Of a stretch of DNA of 64,000 nucleotides, positions 45,926 through 53,714 are shown piece after piece (the stretch's first letter is position 1; each line of letters begins with the position of its first letter). Source of the DNA: Bordetella sp. LUAb4. GTDB lineage: Bacteria; Pseudomonadota; Gammaproteobacteria; Burkholderiales; Burkholderiaceae_B. Where the stretch lies: contig NZ_JAHPZX010000002.1 of NCBI RefSeq assembly GCF_021325795.1, positions 310,001-374,000 of the forward strand. The letters are read 5' to 3'. The position numbers were made by a program, and so were the translations under genes. Below the pieces are notes generated by a model. The model did not search any database. It was given only the letters and a program-made list of their open reading frames with translations, and was not told the origin of the DNA.

Positions 45926-46363
45926 TCAACCGTCGAAGGCCTGGCTCGGCGGTGAAGACTCGCCGATGACGGCGAACACGCCATTGACCTTGAGCGCGCT
46001 GCGCCCGCCCACTTCCAGCATGCAGGTGGCGTGAATCAGCCGCTTGCCCGGCTTGTCGATGTGCACGCGCGCCTCCAGCCAATCGCCTTCCTTCACCGCG
46101 TTCAGGTACTCCACGCCCAATTGCACCGTCACGACCGACTTGCCGGTCTGGCGCACGATGACCTGCCCCAGCACACAGTCCGCGATGGTAGCCAGGAAGC
46201 CCCCGTGGGCCACGCCCACCTGGTTGCGATGGTCGTGCGTGACGCGCACACCGAACACATCGTCCGCGGCGCGCCAGTGGATCGCGCCCAGCTGGTTCAG
46301 GTTCGTCATGTAAGGGCTGGCGGGTTGCCATGGCGTGTAGCCGGCGGGGATCAGGTCGCTCAT
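45926..46363 (-). CDS. PaaI-type hot-dog thioesterase
   Basis: The 145-residue hot-dog protein has the PaaI/YbgC-type acyl-CoA thioesterase motif HRNQVGVAHGGFLATIADCVLG and a terminal LKVNGVFAVIGE strand. It hydrolyses acyl- or aryl-CoA, releasing CoA when intermediates stall. It is convergent with the MmgE/PrpD gene and has its own promoter region, so it acts as an accessory enzyme of the surrounding CoA pathway. Confidence 0.87.
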   Translation of the reverse strand: MSDLIPAGYTPWQPASPYMTNLNQLGAIHWRAADDVFGVRVTHDHRNQVGVAHGGFLATIADCVLGQVIVRQTGKSVVTVQLGVEYLNAVKEGDWLEARVHIDKPGKRLIHATCMLEVGGRSALKVNGVFAVIGESSPPSQAFDG

Positions 46364-46557
46364 CTTCCATCAGTCTTGTGTAGTTCGGGGGCGGACTCAA
46401 TCTTAGCGCCACCGCCGCGCCCGCGTCTTCTCGCGCACCGAAGCCCGCGTTCCGCATTCATGAATAGACGCTTGCCGCGCTCGCCTCGGATACTCATGCC
46501 ACATTAAAAACCAGCCGGCCGCGCGACCACAGACGTGCCGGCACGAGGAGACAGATC

Positions 46558-47526
46558 ATGGCATCGACCCGCGGCCTATGGCTCGCCGGCGCCATGCTGC
46601 TGGGTGCATCGCACCTGGCGCAGGCGGCCTGGCCCGAGCATCCCATCACCCTCATCGTGCCAGCGGCGCCGGGCGGCACCACCGACATCGTGGCCCGCCT
46701 GCTGGCCGAAAAGATGACGAGCGCCCTGGGGCAATCGATCATCGTCGAAAACCGCGCCGGCGCGGCCGGCATCATCGGCTCGCAGGCCGTGGCACGTGCC
46801 GCGCCGGACGGCTACACGCTGGTAATGGGCAATATCGGTCCCAACGCCATCAATTACAGCCTGTACAAGACCCTGCCCTACACGCCCAAGGATTTCGCGC
46901 CGATCACCCTGGTGATCTCGGTACCCAATGTGCTGGAGGTCAACGCGGCGCAGCCGGTGAAGACCGCCGCCGAACTGGTAGCACTGCTCAAGCAGGATCC
47001 GTCCAAGCGTTCTTTCGGTTCTTCCGGTTCAGGGCAGTCGCCGCATATGTCGGCCGAGCTGTTCAAGCAACGCGTTGGCGTGGACGCCACGCACGTTCCT
47101 TACAAGGGCGCCGGGCCAGCGGTTGCCGCGTTGCTGGCGAACCAGTACACCTTCATGATCGACAATCTGCCCAGCTCCATGCCGTCCATCAAGGCGGGCA
47201 AGCTGCGCGCGCTGGCGGTCACGGGCGAAAAGCGTTCTCCTCAATTGCCCGACGTTCCCACCATGAAAGAGGCCGGCATCAACGACATGGTGGTGACCGC
47301 CTGGTTCGGCCTGCTGGCACCGGCCGGCACGCCGGCCCCCGTCATCGACAAGCTCTACCAGGCAGCGCGCGCGGGGCTGCGCACGCCGGACCTGGTCAAC
47401 AAATTCCACGACCTGGGCGGCGAGCCCGGCGGCAATACGCCTGCGGAATTCGGCGCCTTCATCGACCACGAGCGGACGATGTGGGAACAGACCGTCAAAG
47501 CCGCCGGCATGTACAAGGAGCAGTAA
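46558..47526 (+). CDS. Bug/TctC-type periplasmic solute receptor
   Basis: The 322-residue receptor has a signal peptide (cleavage near AQA-A at about 22). It shows WPEHPITLIVPAAPGGTTDIVAR, IVENRAGAAG, APDGYTLVMGN and the EFGAFIDHERTMWEQ helix. GAGGAGACAG precedes the ATG. The next gene begins 3 bp after its stop, so the receptor is co-transcribed with a CoA-transferase, suggesting import of the acid that the transferase activates. Confidence 0.92.
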   Translation: MASTRGLWLAGAMLLGASHLAQAAWPEHPITLIVPAAPGGTTDIVARLLAEKMTSALGQSIIVENRAGAAGIIGSQAVARAAPDGYTLVMGNIGPNAINYSLYKTLPYTPKDFAPITLVISVPNVLEVNAAQPVKTAAELVALLKQDPSKRSFGSSGSGQSPHMSAELFKQRVGVDATHVPYKGAGPAVAALLANQYTFMIDNLPSSMPSIKAGKLRALAVTGEKRSPQLPDVPTMKEAGINDMVVTAWFGLLAPAGTPAPVIDKLYQAARAGLRTPDLVNKFHDLGGEPGGNTPAEFGAFIDHERTMWEQTVKAAGMYKEQ

Positions 47527-47528
47527 GC

Positions 47529-48227
47529 GTGATTGACAAGATCCAGCCTTCGATCGTGGAAGCGCTACGCATCATCCCTGACGGCGCCTCGATACTGGTG
47601 GGCGGCTTCGGCGAGTCGGGTGTTCCCTTTGAGTTGCTCCATGCCCTGCGCGATCTGGGGCGGCGCGACCTCACCATCATCAGCAACAATGCCGGCACGC
47701 ACGAAGCCGGCATCGCGGCGCTGATCGTGGCGAACCTGGTGCGCAAGGTCATCTGCTCGCATCCACGGCCGCCCAATTCCGACACGTTCGCCGCGGCTTA
47801 TCGCGCCGGCCGCGTCGAGCTGGAGGTGGTGCCGCAGGGTACCCTGGCCGAACGCTTGCGCGCGGCGGGCGCGGGCCTGGGGGCGTTCTTCACACCCACG
47901 GGATATGGCACGCGCATCGCCGAAGGCAAGGAAACACGCGTCGTCGACGGCGTGGGGTATGTGCTGGAACAGCCGCTATTCGGCGACTTCGCGCTGGTGA
48001 AGGCCGATCGGGGCGATCGCTGGGGCAATCTGACCTACCGGTGGTCGGCGCGCAACTTCAATCCGGTGATGTGCATGGCCGCGCGCCATGCCATCGCGCA
48101 GGTCAACGAGGTGGTGGGCTTGGGAACGTTGGCGCCTGAACATGTCATGACACCTGGGGTATTCGTGAAGGCCGTCGTGCCGGTTGAAACGACGCGGGCT
48201 GCCACCAACGTGCGGGGACAAGCATGA
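47529..48227 (+). CDS. CoA-transferase subunit A (3-oxoacid/3-oxoadipate type)
   Basis: The 232-residue alpha subunit of a class I CoA-transferase shows the glycine-rich N-terminus ASILVGGFGESGVPFELLHAL and the VVPQGTLAERLRAAGAG segment. FTPTGYGTRIAEGKETR and AATNVRGQA follow. The start is GTG 47529, close behind the Bug receptor. Together with subunit B it transfers CoA from succinyl-CoA or acetyl-CoA to an acid. Stop and next start overlap by 4 bp. Confidence 0.92.
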   Translation: MIDKIQPSIVEALRIIPDGASILVGGFGESGVPFELLHALRDLGRRDLTIISNNAGTHEAGIAALIVANLVRKVICSHPRPPNSDTFAAAYRAGRVELEVVPQGTLAERLRAAGAGLGAFFTPTGYGTRIAEGKETRVVDGVGYVLEQPLFGDFALVKADRGDRWGNLTYRWSARNFNPVMCMAARHAIAQVNEVVGLGTLAPEHVMTPGVFVKAVVPVETTRAATNVRGQA

Positions 48228-48946
48228 ACACGACGACGCAAGCAACGACACGGCCGCGCCTGACTCGCCAGCAGATCGCTCAACTCGTGGCGTACGACAT
48301 CCCCGATGGATCGGTGGCCAACCTGGGCATAGGCATCCCCACGCTGGTTTCCGACTATCTCTCCAGCGATCGCGAAATCATCATGCATAGCGAGAACGGC
48401 ATCCTGGGGATGGGCGGCCTGGCTGCGCCGGGGGAAGGCGATCCTGATCTCATCAACGCTAGCCGGCAACTGATCACCCTGTTACCTGGCGCGTCGATCT
48501 CCGAACACACGGTGTCGTTCGCCATGATGCGCGGCGGGCGCCTGGACTACACCGTGCTGGGTGGCTTCCAGGTCGCGGAGAACGGCGACCTGGCGAACTG
48601 GATCACCAATGCGGAAGACACCATTCCGGCGGTGGGCGGCGCCATGGACCTGGCGGTCGGCGCGCGCCACGTCTACGTCACCATGGAGCACGTGGCGCGC
48701 GATGGTTCGCCCAAGCTGCTGGAGCGCTGCACCTATCCGTTGACGGCCGCGGGGGTGGTGGATCGGGTCTATACCGATCTGGCGGTGCTGGACGTGGGAG
48801 CGCAAGGGTTCGAGGTCCATGCGCTGGTCGAAGGAATCACCTTGGAGGCCTTGCAGGCCTTGACGAATGCGCGGCTGCGCACGCCACGCGAGCCGCGGGT
48901 CGTGCGGATCGACGACGCGGGGTTTGCCCGATATCTGGAAGGCTGA
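48224..48946 (+). CDS. CoA-transferase subunit B
   Basis: The 240-residue beta subunit carries the ENGILGMGG segment, which contains the catalytic Glu that forms the CoA-thioester intermediate. GSVANLGIGIPTLVSDYL precedes it, and DYTVLGGFQVAENGDLANW and LTAAGVVDRVYTDLAV follow. It overlaps subunit A by 4 bp. With the upstream Bug receptor it forms a three-gene uptake-activation operon. Confidence 0.93.
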   Translation: MNTTTQATTRPRLTRQQIAQLVAYDIPDGSVANLGIGIPTLVSDYLSSDREIIMHSENGILGMGGLAAPGEGDPDLINASRQLITLLPGASISEHTVSFAMMRGGRLDYTVLGGFQVAENGDLANWITNAEDTIPAVGGAMDLAVGARHVYVTMEHVARDGSPKLLERCTYPLTAAGVVDRVYTDLAVLDVGAQGFEVHALVEGITLEALQALTNARLRTPREPRVVRIDDAGFARYLEG

Positions 48947-48978
48947 GGCCTGCATCATGGGCCTGCCTTGCCTGATCT

Positions 48979-49059
48979 CTGCGGCCCGCGCCCGCAGGGT
49001 AGCGCCAAAAAGCCGCTATCCAACTGCCCGACTCACCAAGCCCTGCGGCCCGCCGCAGG
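48979..49059. repeat. Two related hairpins sharing CTGCGGCCCGC
   Basis: The stem CTGCGG-N7-CCGCAG (48979-48997) and the stem CCTGCGG-CCCG-CCGCAGG (49042-49059) share the direct repeat CTGCGGCCCGC. They lie between the CoA-transferase operon and a Bug remnant and could end the transcript, though no T-run follows. Confidence 0.45.
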
Positions 49060-49060
49060 C

Positions 49061-49153
49061 ATGTCATCCACGGAGTTCGGCAAATACATCGATCAGGAAA
49101 TCGTCCGCTGGAGCGCGGCGGTCAAGGCATCGGGCGTGAAGATCGACGAGTAG
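49061..49153 (+). pseudogene. 3' remnant of a Bug/TctC receptor gene
   Basis: The last 30 codons before TAG 49151-49153 (SSTEFGKYIDQEIVRW then SAAVKASGVKIDE) match the C-terminal helix of Bug receptors, which typically end EFxAFIxxExxRWxxVVKxxGxxxD. The preceding sequence in this frame is not Bug-like, so the rest of the gene (about 290 codons) is missing. Deletion or insertion next to the tRNA-like element is likely. Confidence 0.7.
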
Positions 49154-49220
49154 TTTGGAGGACTCCTCGCAGGGCTGACCTCGACGCGCTCTGCAGAGCC
49201 GGAACAAGTTCAGAAGAACA

Positions 49221-49295
49221 GGCGAGCGGCGGCGCTGATAGCGCACTTGCATGGGGTGCAAGGGGTCGCGAGTTCGAACCCCGTTGTCGCGAGCA
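49221..49295 (+). tRNA. Degenerate tRNA-Pro(GGG)-like sequence, probably a tRNA remnant
   Basis: TAGCGCACTTGCATGGGGTG and the following CAAGGGGTCGCGAGTTCGAA match the D-stem 3' side, anticodon arm (stem CTTGC/GCAAG, loop ATGGGGT, anticodon GGG at 49253-49255), variable loop and T-arm start of bacterial tRNA-Pro. The T-stem then mispairs (GCGAG with CCCGT), the 3' end reads AGCA instead of a CCA-compatible end, and the 5' acceptor does not pair with TGTCGCG. A strong terminator follows. I treat it as a broken or recombined tRNA gene. Confidence 0.5.
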
Positions 49296-49302
49296 GCAAT
49301 AC

Positions 49303-49337
49303 AAAGGGCCATCTGCGGCGACGGAGACGGCCCTTTT
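49303..49337 (+). terminator. Terminator after the tRNA-like element
   Basis: An AAAGGGCC/GGCCCTTT 8-bp stem with an 18-nt loop is followed by a further T and CATTTCTGG. Its position right behind the tRNA-like sequence is typical of tRNA terminators. Confidence 0.65.
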
Positions 49338-49534
49338 CATTTCTGGCAATGGCGAGCTGAGCGTGCTCCGGGACGCACGAGCGAGTCAGTAGATTTCAAT
49401 TCGTACGCGAGGAACCAGGTCGCCAGGTTGAACAACCAATGCCCGCAATCGCGACTTGATAATCACGTCCTTGGCTTGCTAGGGGCGCAGTTACCAGACC
49501 GAGACAGCTGAATCCAACCCAAGGAGCATCGTGC

Positions 49535-49642
49535 ATGTCTATCTCGTCTCACCTTACTTCCACCCCTATCACCTCGTGTCGAACGGTGCACCATAGATTG
49601 ATGGTTGTGCAAGCGCCAACGGTCGCACGGAGCGAAGCATGA
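49535..49642 (+). CDS. Possible 35-residue leader peptide coupled to the membrane protein gene
   Basis: AAGGAG (49521-49526) lies 8 bp before ATG 49535, the best ribosome site in the region. The frame codes MSISSHLTSTPITSCRTVHH and 15 more residues. It stops with TGA overlapping the ATG of the next gene (ATGA at 49639-49642). Ribosome-site strength and overlap suggest real translation and coupling. GTG 49531 opens a competing 21-residue frame. The sequence itself is not recognisable. Confidence 0.35.
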   Translation: MSISSHLTSTPITSCRTVHHRLMVVQAPTVARSEA

Positions 49643-50151
49643 AAAATATCATATGGATAATGATGAACCTTCTCATACCGGTTGTGGGACCAATGTTGCT
49701 CTTAGGATTGATCACACCCATCCGAGGGTTTGGGGTGGCTAAGCAGCTAATCAAAGAGTCGGTCGACGATGGACAGCTATATTGGTCAACGATCGCGCTT
49801 TCAGCTGCAGCGATCTATGAAGCGATCGATGCCTTTCAGGAGGATCGAGGCGCCCCCCTATACCTTGGTCTCATGATCAGCATCTGTGTGTTGATCGCGC
49901 TCGTAGCTTCCATCATCGTCATGTTGGCCACCTTGGATTCCTATAACCAGAACGCGACTAACAGCACGGACTCTACAGAGGCGAGAAGGAACGGTACGGG
50001 TAGTGCAGTGTCCAACCTTGCGAAGGTGTCCTACTGGCTCACGCTTGCGGTCGTGGTGTGTTCCGGTTTGCAGCACATCTTCCTTTGTCAATCTTCTCGG
50101 GTGCCTCTCCTAAGTGAGGCTGTTACACTCGGGGTCCGCAGCGGGAGCTAG
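49639..50151 (+). CDS. Predicted multi-pass membrane protein, unknown
   Basis: The 170-residue protein has probable transmembrane segments at about 4-26, 45-62, 77-98 and 127-148. Between the third and fourth is a polar Asn/Thr/Ser-rich loop (NQNATNSTDSTEARRNGTG). GGAG lies 8 bases upstream of the ATG, in addition to overlap with a small upstream frame. Codon use is clearly less GC-biased than in the flanking genes. I do not recognise the family. It sits behind a tRNA-like remnant and before a small one-helix protein, suggesting a horizontally acquired cassette. Confidence 0.6.
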   Translation: MKNIIWIMMNLLIPVVGPMLLLGLITPIRGFGVAKQLIKESVDDGQLYWSTIALSAAAIYEAIDAFQEDRGAPLYLGLMISICVLIALVASIIVMLATLDSYNQNATNSTDSTEARRNGTGSAVSNLAKVSYWLTLAVVVCSGLQHIFLCQSSRVPLLSEAVTLGVRSGS

Positions 50152-50154
50152 ACT

Positions 50155-50286
50155 ATGGAAAAATTACTTCAATTCACTTCCTCACATGAAAATGTAGAGC
50201 GGGCAGTTGCACTACTGGGCTGGGGCGGAGTGGCGATAGCCATTCTGGGATCTGTAGTGTCACTGATCGGACTGGCTCTCCGTTGA
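50155..50286 (+). CDS. Small single-span membrane protein (43 residues)
   Basis: ATG 50155 has GGGAG a few bases upstream and begins 3 bp after the stop of the previous gene. The translation MEKLLQFTSSHENVERAVAL is followed by a hydrophobic Gly/Ala/Val/Ile helix (LGWGGVAIAILGSVVSLIGL) ending ALR. This is a convincing one-helix membrane peptide. It may be a partner subunit, toxin-like peptide or small regulator of the preceding membrane protein. Ends before a strong terminator. Confidence 0.6.
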   Translation: MEKLLQFTSSHENVERAVALLGWGGVAIAILGSVVSLIGLALR

Positions 50287-50313
50287 GCGCGCGCGGACCA
50301 TTCACTTGCTAAC

Positions 50314-50337
50314 AAGAGGCCCTTCAGAGGGCCTCTT
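50314..50337. terminator. Bidirectional terminator
   Basis: A 10-bp perfect stem AAGAGGCCCT/AGGGCCTCTT with loop TCAG is followed by TCTTTG on the right and preceded by AACA on the left. The stop codon of the convergent LysR gene (50324-50326) lies inside it. Confidence 0.85.
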
Positions 50338-51265
50338 TCTTTGATGGCGGCATCGATACGGTCTCGTTCCGGGCAGTATCCAGGAAACGCCGCGCGGCCA
50401 TGCTCAGGCCTTCGGGCCGGTAGGCGGCGCACATACGTACTTCCAGCAGCCGGGCATCCGCCAGGATGGGCCGGCAGATGACGCTGGCTGGGATCAGGGT
50501 AGCCACGGCGCCGGGCAATAGGGAAATGCCGACACCGCCCGCCACCAATCCCATCAGGGTGGAGATCTGCACCGCTTCCTGCGCGATACGGGGTTCGAAG
50601 CCGGCCTGGCGGCACAAGGCGCCGATGCGCGAAGACATCGTCGGCACGCCTTCCGCGGAGAACATGACGAAGGACTCGCCCGCCAGGGAATCCAGGCGAA
50701 TCGCCGCCTCGCCCGCCAGCCTGTGACCTGCCGGCAGAACCGCGGTCAATACGTCGGTCACCAAGGTTTCCACGGCAATGTCCGCGTCCAGGTCGGTAGG
50801 CGGCACCAGGAAACCGACATCCACGGTACCGGCCAGCAACATGGCCGCCACCTGCTTCGAACTGCCTTCATGCAGCGTCAGCTCCACACCGGGGAATTGC
50901 TCGCGAAACGCGCGTATGGCTTTGGGCAACAGGGCAAACATGGCAGGGCCGATGAAGCCGACGTGCACACTGCCCCATTCCCCCCTGGCGGCCCGCTGGG
51001 TTCTATCCATTGCCCGGTCCGCCTGACTCAGCAACCGCAGGGCTTCTTCCTTGAAGACCTCGCCGGCAGGCGTCAGCCGTACGCCCCGCGCGGACCGTTC
51101 AAACAACTGCGCTTCGAGCAAGACTTCCAGCCGCTTGATCGCCTGACTCAAAGGCGGCTGGGCCATATGCATCTGCTCGGCCGCCTTGCGGAAGCTGAGC
51201 GTGTCCGCCACGGCAAGAAACTGATGGACCATACGCAGGTCCAGGCTGGATGCACGCGTCGTCAT
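50324..51265 (-). CDS. LysR family transcriptional regulator
   Basis: The 313-residue LysR protein has HTH region FLAVADTLSFRKAAEQMHMA then PPLSQAIKRLEV, a linker helix, and an effector domain (VHVGFIGPAMFALLPKAIRAF). ATG 51265 (MTTRASSLDL) is chosen over the open extension to 51343. It is divergent from a Bug receptor and an enolase-superfamily gene, which it most likely controls; a symmetric TGGT-N5-ACCA element lies between them. Confidence 0.87.
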   Translation of the reverse strand: MTTRASSLDLRMVHQFLAVADTLSFRKAAEQMHMAQPPLSQAIKRLEVLLEAQLFERSARGVRLTPAGEVFKEEALRLLSQADRAMDRTQRAARGEWGSVHVGFIGPAMFALLPKAIRAFREQFPGVELTLHEGSSKQVAAMLLAGTVDVGFLVPPTDLDADIAVETLVTDVLTAVLPAGHRLAGEAAIRLDSLAGESFVMFSAEGVPTMSSRIGALCRQAGFEPRIAQEAVQISTLMGLVAGGVGISLLPGAVATLIPASVICRPILADARLLEVRMCAAYRPEGLSMAARRFLDTARNETVSMPPSKKEAL

Positions 51266-51363
51266 GAAATCCCTGGAGTGATACGTGAACAGGATGCTTC
51301 GGCGTCCAGACAGAAGTAAGGGTTTCCCTAGTGAAACGGGCAAGGTATCGCTCAGGACGATTT

Positions 51364-51376
51364 TGGTATTAGACCA
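51364..51376. promoter_or_regulatory. Candidate LysR site TGGTATTAGACCA
   Basis: The inverted repeat TGGT-ATTAG-ACCA lies 99 bp from the LysR start and 99 bp from the Bug start. A second GGTAT occurs about 21 bp to its left (AAGGTATCGC). Position and symmetry suit a LysR activator site; binding is inferred. Confidence 0.4.
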
Positions 51377-51474
51377 CCCGTGCCGATCTGCCTAACATCC
51401 TTGCACAACCATCACAGCGGATGGCGCGGCGCGAAGCCGGTATCGGCCTGACCAATCCGCAAGGAGACAACGTC

Positions 51475-52443
51475 ATGCATCGCCTGCTCGCCGCCCTCGC
51501 CTGTCTTTGCCTGGCACCCACGGCTACCCTCGCCGCCGGCGCCTATCCGGATCATTCCATCACCATCGTTGTCTCCTCCCCAGCCGGGTCGACGCCGGAC
51601 ACGGGCACCCGTGCCATCGCGCAATCGATGGCGCGCTCCCTGGGCCAACCAGTGGTCGTGGAAAATCGTCCCGGCGCCAACGGCCAGATCGCCGCGCAGG
51701 AGGTGCTGAAGAATCCCCCAGACGGATACACCATCCTGGTCGCGGCCGGCAGCACCATGGCCATCAATCCGCATATCTACCCCCATCAGGCGGTGGACAT
51801 CCTCAAGGACCTGACTGCCGTCGGCAAGATCTATTCGACCGACTTCTTCCTGATTGTGCGCAGCAACAGCGGCATCAACACGATGGCGGACCTGGTCGCC
51901 AAGGCTAAACAGAAGCCCGGCGCCTTGGTCGCCGCCAACAGCGGCCCAGGTAGCGCAGCGCAATTGGCCACCGAAGTGCTGAAGGAAAAGACCGGCACGG
52001 ACATCTACCAGGTGCCCTTCAACGGCAGCCCCGCCGCGGCGCTCGGCGTGGCCGCGGGCAATGCGGACATGCTGATCGAAACCCAGGCCGTGACCGAGCC
52101 CTTCGTCGCGTCGGGCAAGGTGCGCCGCCTGGCGACTACCGGTAGTGAACGCAACCCGGCGTATCCGGACGTTCCGACCATGGCGCAAGCCGGTATTGCC
52201 GGCATGGAGATCTCGTCCTGGGCCGGTATTTTCGCCAGAACCCAGGTCCCCAAGGACCGCATCGACCGCATCAACGCCGCCATGAACCAGGCCCTGACGG
52301 AGCCGGAGGTACGCAAGGTCCTGCAAGGCGCCGGCCTGGCACCGGGCGGCGGGACCAGCGCTGCGTTTCAGGAGGAATGGCAGGCGCAATCCCGCTTGTG
52401 GGCCGAGGTGGTGGCGCGCACGCCCGGGCTGACCAATCGTTGA
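51475..52443 (+). CDS. Bug/TctC-type periplasmic solute receptor
   Basis: The 322-residue receptor has a signal peptide (cleavage near LAA-G at about 21). It shows YPDHSITIVVSSPAGSTPDTGTR in place of the more usual PPGGxxD loop, then VVENRPGANG, PPDGYTILV and a C-terminal EEWQAQSRLWAEVV helix. ATG 51475 has AAGGAGA 8 bases upstream and is preferred to 51421. It is followed by an enolase-superfamily dehydratase-like enzyme, so the ligand may be a sugar acid or other alpha-hydroxy acid. Confidence 0.92.
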   Translation: MHRLLAALACLCLAPTATLAAGAYPDHSITIVVSSPAGSTPDTGTRAIAQSMARSLGQPVVVENRPGANGQIAAQEVLKNPPDGYTILVAAGSTMAINPHIYPHQAVDILKDLTAVGKIYSTDFFLIVRSNSGINTMADLVAKAKQKPGALVAANSGPGSAAQLATEVLKEKTGTDIYQVPFNGSPAAALGVAAGNADMLIETQAVTEPFVASGKVRRLATTGSERNPAYPDVPTMAQAGIAGMEISSWAGIFARTQVPKDRIDRINAAMNQALTEPEVRKVLQGAGLAPGGGTSAAFQEEWQAQSRLWAEVVARTPGLTNR

Positions 52444-52574
52444 CCAGTTCGCATCGTGGCGACTCGCGTTGAAGGATTTCCGGTGTGCGGTTCGCGCGCC
52501 TGGCCAACTGGCGCAAGACATGCCACGAGCATTCGTACGTAAACAAAAACCCGAATCGATCGCCGCATCCAACC

Positions 52575-53714
52575 ATGACCGCTTCCCATATCGCACGTCT
52601 CGACATCTACGTACTGCAGGACGACAAGCCCACCGCGGTGCGGGCGTCATTCGGGACGTTTACCCAGCGCACCACGCTCCTGGTCAAGGTCCAGGACCAG
52701 TTCGGCCACTGCGGCTGGGGGGAGATATGGAGCGGCTTCCCGGCCTTCGGCGCCTATCACCGCGCAGCCATGGTCGAGAAGCTGGTCGGACCGTGGGCCT
52801 TGGGACGTACGCTGGAAAACATACCGGCTTTGCAGGACGAATGGGAAGCCGCCTTGCTGCCCATGCTGCGGCTGGCCGGCGAACCCGGCCCCATCGCCCA
52901 GGTCCTGGCCGGACTCGACTGCGCGCTGTGGGACCTGTCCGCGCGGGCCCAAGGCGTACCGCTATATCGCCTGCTCGGCGGCGAAGCACGCCCGCTACGT
53001 GCCTACGCCAGCGGCGTATCGCCCAGCTTGTCGCGTGAACAGCTGGAGGGATTGCGCACGTCAGGCTTCCACGCATTCAAATTCAAGGCCGGCTTCAAGG
53101 AAGACAGCGCACTGGACGACCTCGAGCGCACGGTGTCCATGCTGGCCGATGATGAAATCGCCATGATCGACGCCAACTGCGGCTGGACGCCCGACCAAGC
53201 CCATCATGCCTTGGCCCGCATCAAGTCCCTGCCTTTGCAGTGGACCGAAGAGCCGATCGGGTGCGAACGCAGCGCCGCGGAATGGCGCGCGCTGCGGGCG
53301 GCCTCGGTGCATCCTCTGGCGGGCGGGGAAAACCTGCTGAGCCTGGATGCTTTCCGCGCCGCCTTCGAATGGCTGGACGTCGTGCAGCCCGACCTCGGTA
53401 AATGGGGCGGCGTCAGCCGCGTCCTGCCCCTGGCGCGGGAAATCATGGACCGCGGCCTGCGCTACTGCCCGCACGCCTTCGGCTCCAATATCGGCCTGGC
53501 CCTGGCCGCGCACGTCCTGTGCGCCGCCGGGGGTGATGGGATTCTGGAAATGGACGCCAATGCCAATCCCTTGCGCACCCTCAGCGGCACGTTTGCCGTG
53601 CCGGCGGCCGGCTACCTGACGCCGCCCGAGTTACCCGGCATAGGCGTGGACCCCGACGAGCAAGCCATGGGCGACTACCTGCGCCACCACGCGGTGGTAA
53701 GCGGCGGCAAGTGA
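52575..53714 (+). CDS. Enolase superfamily enzyme (mandelate racemase / muconate lactonizing group)
   Basis: The 379-residue protein has the capping domain plus barrel of the enolase superfamily. The catalytic KxK is in FKFKAGF, and the metal ligands are Asp in MIDANCGW, Glu in WTEEP and Glu in AGGENL. QPDLGKWGG and PHAFGSN follow, the latter with a His like the His of the His-Asp dyad. This fits an acid-sugar dehydratase or racemase acting on a carboxylate. ATG 52575 lacks a good ribosome site; the frame is open to 52485. Confidence 0.88.
   Translation: MTASHIARLDIYVLQDDKPTAVRASFGTFTQRTTLLVKVQDQFGHCGWGEIWSGFPAFGAYHRAAMVEKLVGPWALGRTLENIPALQDEWEAALLPMLRLAGEPGPIAQVLAGLDCALWDLSARAQGVPLYRLLGGEARPLRAYASGVSPSLSREQLEGLRTSGFHAFKFKAGFKEDSALDDLERTVSMLADDEIAMIDANCGWTPDQAHHALARIKSLPLQWTEEPIGCERSAAEWRALRAASVHPLAGGENLLSLDAFRAAFEWLDVVQPDLGKWGGVSRVLPLAREIMDRGLRYCPHAFGSNIGLALAAHVLCAAGGDGILEMDANANPLRTLSGTFAVPAAGYLTPPELPGIGVDPDEQAMGDYLRHHAVVSGGK

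Noticed and set aside
49531-49596. 21-codon GTG frame VHVYLVSPYFHPYH...
   Set aside because: Spacing to AAGGAG is only 4 bases and it ends before the next gene; the ATG frame with overlap is better, though neither is proven.
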